NCBI RefSeq assembly: GCF_008831285.2
Contig: NC_045146.1
Span: 1,702,001 to 1,762,000 of the forward strand
From: Nymphaea colorata
Taxonomy: Eukaryota > Streptophyta > Magnoliopsida > Nymphaeales > Nymphaeaceae
Direction: 5' to 3'
Length of the DNA stretch: 60,000 nt
The translations under genes were made by a program, and so were the position numbers. Under the pieces are notes generated by a model. The model saw only the letters and a program-made list of their open reading frames with translations, did not search any database and was not told the DNA's origin. Below are positions 55,994-60,000 of the stretch, piece by piece; position 1 is the first letter of the stretch, and every line of letters starts with the position of its first letter.

Positions 55994-58075
55994 AACCTGG
56001 ATTCCCATTGTCAGGTTTTGGCAGGTGGGAATCCACATAGGCCACATGCTCTGAGAGAAAGTGGGAAGGAGAGAGAGAGCAGCTCGACAAAATGCATCTG
56101 GTGGCTGTAAGCAGCCAGGATTCCCACTGTATGTAGGAATTTCCCTCTCTCTCTCTAGTCTCTATATACATCCCCAAACCAAAGTTTTTGAAATTGCTTC
56201 AAACCCATGCCAGAAATAGCATTATTTCCCATCTGATATAGGTTTCCAGTAGTATCTTTTGGAGGCTTAAGCAGCTTGAACTGGACTCTTGATTTTGACT
56301 GCTTAGATTATATACTTCATAGTTGAGATAACACTAATGATACTTTCACATTTTAGACGTACCCATGCATGGCATAAGCTCAATGTATCGTTTGAAGCAT
56401 ATTCAATAAACATTAAACAGTCTGAAGTTAGAAAAAGCTCATCCAAAAATTATAAAGAAATGTCTGTCAGATAAGACTAAACATGTAAAAGTCAGAACCT
56501 TATGAGCATCTAGGCAATATCATAATTCATGTAGCTGAAAGATAATGAAGTTTAATCAGACAAGATCCAAGTTCAGCATACAGCTGAAGGCTTCCTTAAG
56601 CACATATGCTGTGGAAGCAATGTAATAACATCTAACCCTATATATACAAAATCAATAACAACTGGAGGAAGGATGGGAATGAAATTTATATGTAATGTCG
56701 TATTCATGTTGGGAACATTAATCAGCATCAGTTTGCAAATTTTACATATAATTCTTCAGTTTAACTTCAATATACAAGATTCAAAACAAAGTTATTTCCA
56801 AATGAGAAGATGCGGTAGAATGGGATATATCTCACTTGTGGACCTCTATTCATAATTGTCTATCAATCTCCTTTACCTTGGGGTACACAAGCTAGGATTA
56901 GGAGACTTCTACAAGGTTGTGAAAAGAGAGACATTCCCGTGTATTGACTTCAACTTGAAGGTCTTGACTCTTGAGTTCAACCCCTAGCAAGGTGGACAAT
57001 ATTATTTTATATTAGCAAGAACCAGACCTTTATATGATTTCAGGGTTCAAACTTCAAAGCTGGCAAGCAGAAAAAATTGGTTGGATACTAGCCAAAATAG
57101 GGAAAAAGTACCGAATCACTTAAACTAGTATGAGACTTGATTCCTGAGAAGCAAGAAGTAGACTCAGTAAAGCAAGGGTTTGGCGTGCCCAGTTGGGCCA
57201 GTGGCTGGTATAAGTGCAGTCGCTTTTTTTATTTCCATGGCATCAGGATTCAGGCATGGGCCGTGGGAGCAAGGGAACTAGCCTTGGAGTTTACACCACT
57301 GGGCAGGTAACAGAGTCTCTTGGCCAGGGTGCACTTTCCTCAAAACTGAAAAAAACCAGATACATGGTCTCACACTTTCAAACCAACTGGGATCCATTTA
57401 CTTGAGCTTATGAGAAAGTAATTCCCAGTCAAATTCAGATCAAGCAACTCCATTTGACAGCAAATCCAACAAATCATGAATACCTTCAAGTTCCTAACAA
57501 GTAACACATTCAAAGCACCGACCATCATGAACCATTTGACTGAACACTGACCCTTGCAGAACCCAATATAAAATTGAAAGACAGAAAGAGAGCCAACAAA
57601 ATGCAGAGGAAAGTTAATTAATAAATTGTTCTCTAGCTCTACTTCAGAAAAAGCTTCAAACATTGTAACTTCACAAGGTCTTAAAAGGAGAAAATGAAAG
57701 GAATTCGCAACAAAAAGACTCAAGAGCGAATAAATGGAAGTACCATCACATTGAACACGTCCAGGAAAGCCCCGCCCTGCAGCTGGGCCAAAAACAAGAT
57801 GATCGAACTTCTTGACAGGGTGTTTGCTTCCATCTACCACATTCTGTGACTCGTGAAATTTTTGCACCTGGATTTGTGCTTCCAAAGAGAAACAGAGCGA
57901 CACATGGAACAGAGCATGAAATGAATCAGGCCAAAAAAGAAGACAAAGTATAACATGATGAAGAAGCACCTCAGATCTGACACATACCTGAAAAGAGAAA
58001 AGGAAGGAGAAGAAGAGGAACAAATAGGAATCGTTTTCGACATCCCTTTGTAACTCCTTGTCCTGGAAGTGGCAT
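49987..58075 (-). CDS. Type II membrane glycosyltransferase-like protein, seven exons, complete
   Basis: Exons, reading down, are 57988-58075, 57744-57878, 53950-54170, 52278-52421, 51712-51926, 51368-51626 and 49987-50121. Borders are GT..AG, all phases close, and the product is 398 aa. The N-terminus is short and basic (KGCRKR), followed by a hydrophobic anchor at about residues 16-29, as in Golgi type II enzymes. Then come FDHLVFGPAAG, SISIVTFFVAYNN, SLAILNVFINFIQ, NVIILTDPASD, and a GT-A-like acidic motif FTDSDVAIVDDL with DSD at 219-221. LTFRNNKNQPLNSG, MLGDQLSLAWVV, YNWTPPEGAGQFHG, HFKGSRKRLMLESW and the C-terminal KYDF follow. I recognise a conserved plant family annotated as nucleotide-diphospho-sugar transferase-like; donor and acceptor are not known to me. 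Intron 2 is 3.6 kb, and a small extra exon there cannot be excluded, although phases fit without one. Confidence 0.85.
50692..50737 (+). repeat. (TC)n(GCTC)n(TA)n compound microsatellite
   Basis: TC repeats pass into GCTC repeats and then TA repeats within intron 6 of the glycosyltransferase-like gene. Confidence 0.85.
53024..53275 (+). repeat. 95-bp tandem repeat
   Basis: Units starting GGCATG(C/T)TATTTTGT lie at 53024, 53119 and 53214, a period of 95 bp. The first two are almost identical, and the third is shortened and diverged, followed by a last GGCATGTTATA fragment. The array lies in intron 3 of the glycosyltransferase-like gene. Confidence 0.88.
54171..57743 (-). other. Intron 2 of the glycosyltransferase-like gene
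   Basis: This 3.6 kb stretch has no recognised exon. It contains a duplicated segment around AGGCTTGTTCAGG(G/A)AAATAAAG (54829 and 54938, about 110 bp apart) followed by repeated TTTTCAACCATTTT words (55060-55145), and a (TA)n array at 55945-55990. Confidence 0.5.
55945..55990 (+). repeat. (TA)23 microsatellite
   Basis: An uninterrupted run of TA repeats of about 46 bases. Confidence 0.92.
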
Positions 58076-60000
58076 CTCTCTACGTCTACACACAGACACA
58101 CATGCTCTGTAACAACCTGACTTTGCTAACCTTGTTTTAGCAACCAATAATAACAATGATCTATTAATTCACAAAATTGTGAGGGGAATTTTTTGAAATC
58201 AAATGAAAAGCTCCCTCCTTTAAGGCTTTAAATGATGCTCAAAAATATAACTATTGTTCGGAAACTCCAGAACCAACTTTGCTAAACAAACACCTGCTTA
58301 AAGTTGATATGTGAAAGCATCAAAGGCAATGCCCTAGACATCTTGGTTACAAATACTAAGCAAAGCCAATGCAAAGATTCCTTATTTACAAAATAAGACT
58401 TTAATACCAAAACCTTTCTTCTTCAGTATACAAAATTTAATCAATGAAAATCTCAAAACTACAATGACAAAAACCAGGTATCAGGCTATCAGCAATTGAG
58501 ATCAAACTATAGTTGCTAGTAAAAGGCTGCGTGAAACCCGACATGGGCCTGGGTTCAGACTTCAGGATCAACCCATTATGCCCTGAACTAAGCTCCACAT
58601 GCAAGATGCATATGAAGCTTGGCTTCCAGTCTGAGACTTAACCTTGGATAACAGGCTGGACCTATCAAGTTATCAACCCATGGATCCTTGCATGAAAACT
58701 AGATAAAGCTCAATAGGTCCTGAACTAATCAGACTATTAGATTTTGAAAAATTGATATTGTGTTGATAATCTTTAGTGTTTAATGATAAATATCAACCAT
58801 TATTTCCATAATTTCCCTAATTTGCAGCTAAACATTTCTAAAGTGTTGTGATTTCCAAAGCATTTGGCTAGAATAGAAAAATGACAAAAAAGATTGAGGA
58901 AAAGTAAAGGTGTTTTATGGTTGATCTAGGTGCTCGCACCCTTGTCTTGCTGCCTGCTGGTAAAAACTGACTCAACTCTCGCATCCTTGTCATGATGCCG
59001 AGTCATGTTTGTGCTACTCTCACATGTCTAAGTAGGTAGCGTACAAAAGAAAATGTTCACATTGATCCATTCAAAACATATCCTGAAAGCGCCATGTCAC
59101 TATGGGTGACACTCCAAAAAACAAAAAAATCAGCATCACAAACTGATCATCATAACTAGGCTACCCTCCCAAAGCACAAAGGAGCAATTAGCACCAAATA
59201 AAATAATGCCAGTACCACTACTCCAACCAGACCCTCTAAACTTGCATTTTATCACCTTGAGACGTGCATGAGACTCACAATTGTATGTGTGGAGGAGCTA
59301 GCTATCATAATGTAGAGAAAACTAAAATAAACAATGTCTCCACCACCTCATTCATTTTTTTGAGCCAAACTAAACTAGGTAAAACCATCCATCCATTAAT
59401 CATGAAACATGAACTGAATACACAAAACAATCACGTATAGACATCCTGAGCATGCCAACCCAGCACCTCAATTACATACACATTTTTAACAGTCATAAGC
59501 ATATGATTTTAACTTCTTTGCGCACACCCTGCAACAATATTCACTTAATATATTTCTACTCACACTGCACATTTAATCACTCTAGCATTCATTGTTTTAA
59601 CAAGTTTATTTATGATGTTAATGAAGATGGATAATTATACCTGTCTTGCATTATAGACCGTCCAAATCGGCATATCGTTAAGAGTCATGATCCATGCATA
59701 CTAGCATCATAAAAAGAGTCAAATGTTAGGATTATTCTCGAAAGCTTTGCATTAAAACAATACAAGGAAGCAGCAGAAAGGGCTGCCTTTGCCCATAACC
59801 AAACCAAAACACCTCAAAACGTAATGAAAGAGAAAAAATATGGAACAAACAATTGAAGAAAGGACTCCACCTCTTCCCTCAAGTCCGTGCATCAGTGCAC
59901 AAACACGCAACTCGTGCAACACATGAATAGCACACAACATGGCACCTACATACCTATATACTGATTGCCCATGCACACACACACCATCAAACATGCATGC
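58076..60000. other. Upstream flank of the glycosyltransferase-like gene and intergenic DNA
   Basis: The stretch next to 58076 should carry the leader and promoter of the minus-strand gene; no clear TATA box is seen. The rest, to the end of the window, holds only short frames without recognisable motifs, on both strands. Confidence 0.4.

Noticed and set aside
57370-58101. 243-codon minus-strand frame as a single exon
   Set aside because: It runs through two introns. Only the part at 57744-57878 is real exon in this frame, and the true first exon (57988-58075) is in another frame with a typical membrane anchor.
59752-59994. 80-codon minus-strand frame rich in Cys and hydrophobic residues
   Set aside because: No family resemblance, no clear exon borders and no supporting context.

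Overview
The window is nuclear DNA of a flowering plant. It is AT-rich, its genes have many introns with GT..AG borders, and it carries long (TA)n and (CT)n microsatellites and plant-type transposons: hAT, Ty1/copia, a LINE, tRNA-derived SINEs and several MITEs. The species cannot be told from the sequence. Large stretches are intron or intergenic DNA with no recognisable gene.

Three host genes are recognisable, all on the minus strand. (1) A TRF4/PAPD5-type non-canonical poly(A) polymerase (5942-12094) shows its first five coding exons; the rest must lie beyond the left edge or be lost. (2) A complete cytosolic-type NAD kinase (NADK1-like) has ten coding exons (25606-35064, 540 aa) and a probable promoter and leader near 37.2 kb. 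(3) A complete seven-exon gene (49987-58075, 398 aa) encodes a type II membrane protein with a glycosyltransferase-like DSD motif. Exon borders for all three were built by hand, and every reading phase closes across every junction.

Mobile DNA fills much of the rest. At 569-4144 lies a hAT element with a palindromic 8-bp target duplication, arrays of TACGATACG-type subterminal repeats, a three-exon transposase that has lost the segment with its first catalytic Asp, and a nested MITE. It would sit in the fifth intron of the poly(A) polymerase gene. A decayed LINE (about 12.36-15.55 kb) lies just upstream of that gene. At 19041-24317 is a very young, apparently intact Ty1/copia element on the minus strand: its LTRs differ at 1 of 286 bases, the 1446-codon Gag-Pol frame is open, PBS and PPT are intact, and it sits inside a (TA)n array. 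Its LTR carries two adjacent perfect hairpins.

From 37.6 to 49.9 kb there is no recognisable host gene, but there is a patchwork of MITEs, two copies of one SINE, a decayed tandem array of about 150 bp units, microsatellites and a possible LINE endonuclease scrap. The window shows no new multi-gene system. The most unusual signals are the hairpin pair in the copia LTR, the Gag-Pol C-terminus encoded through the PPT into the LTR, a dispersed CATAGTCAC-ended MITE family with four copies, and the duplicated exon-3 splice donor of the poly(A) polymerase gene.
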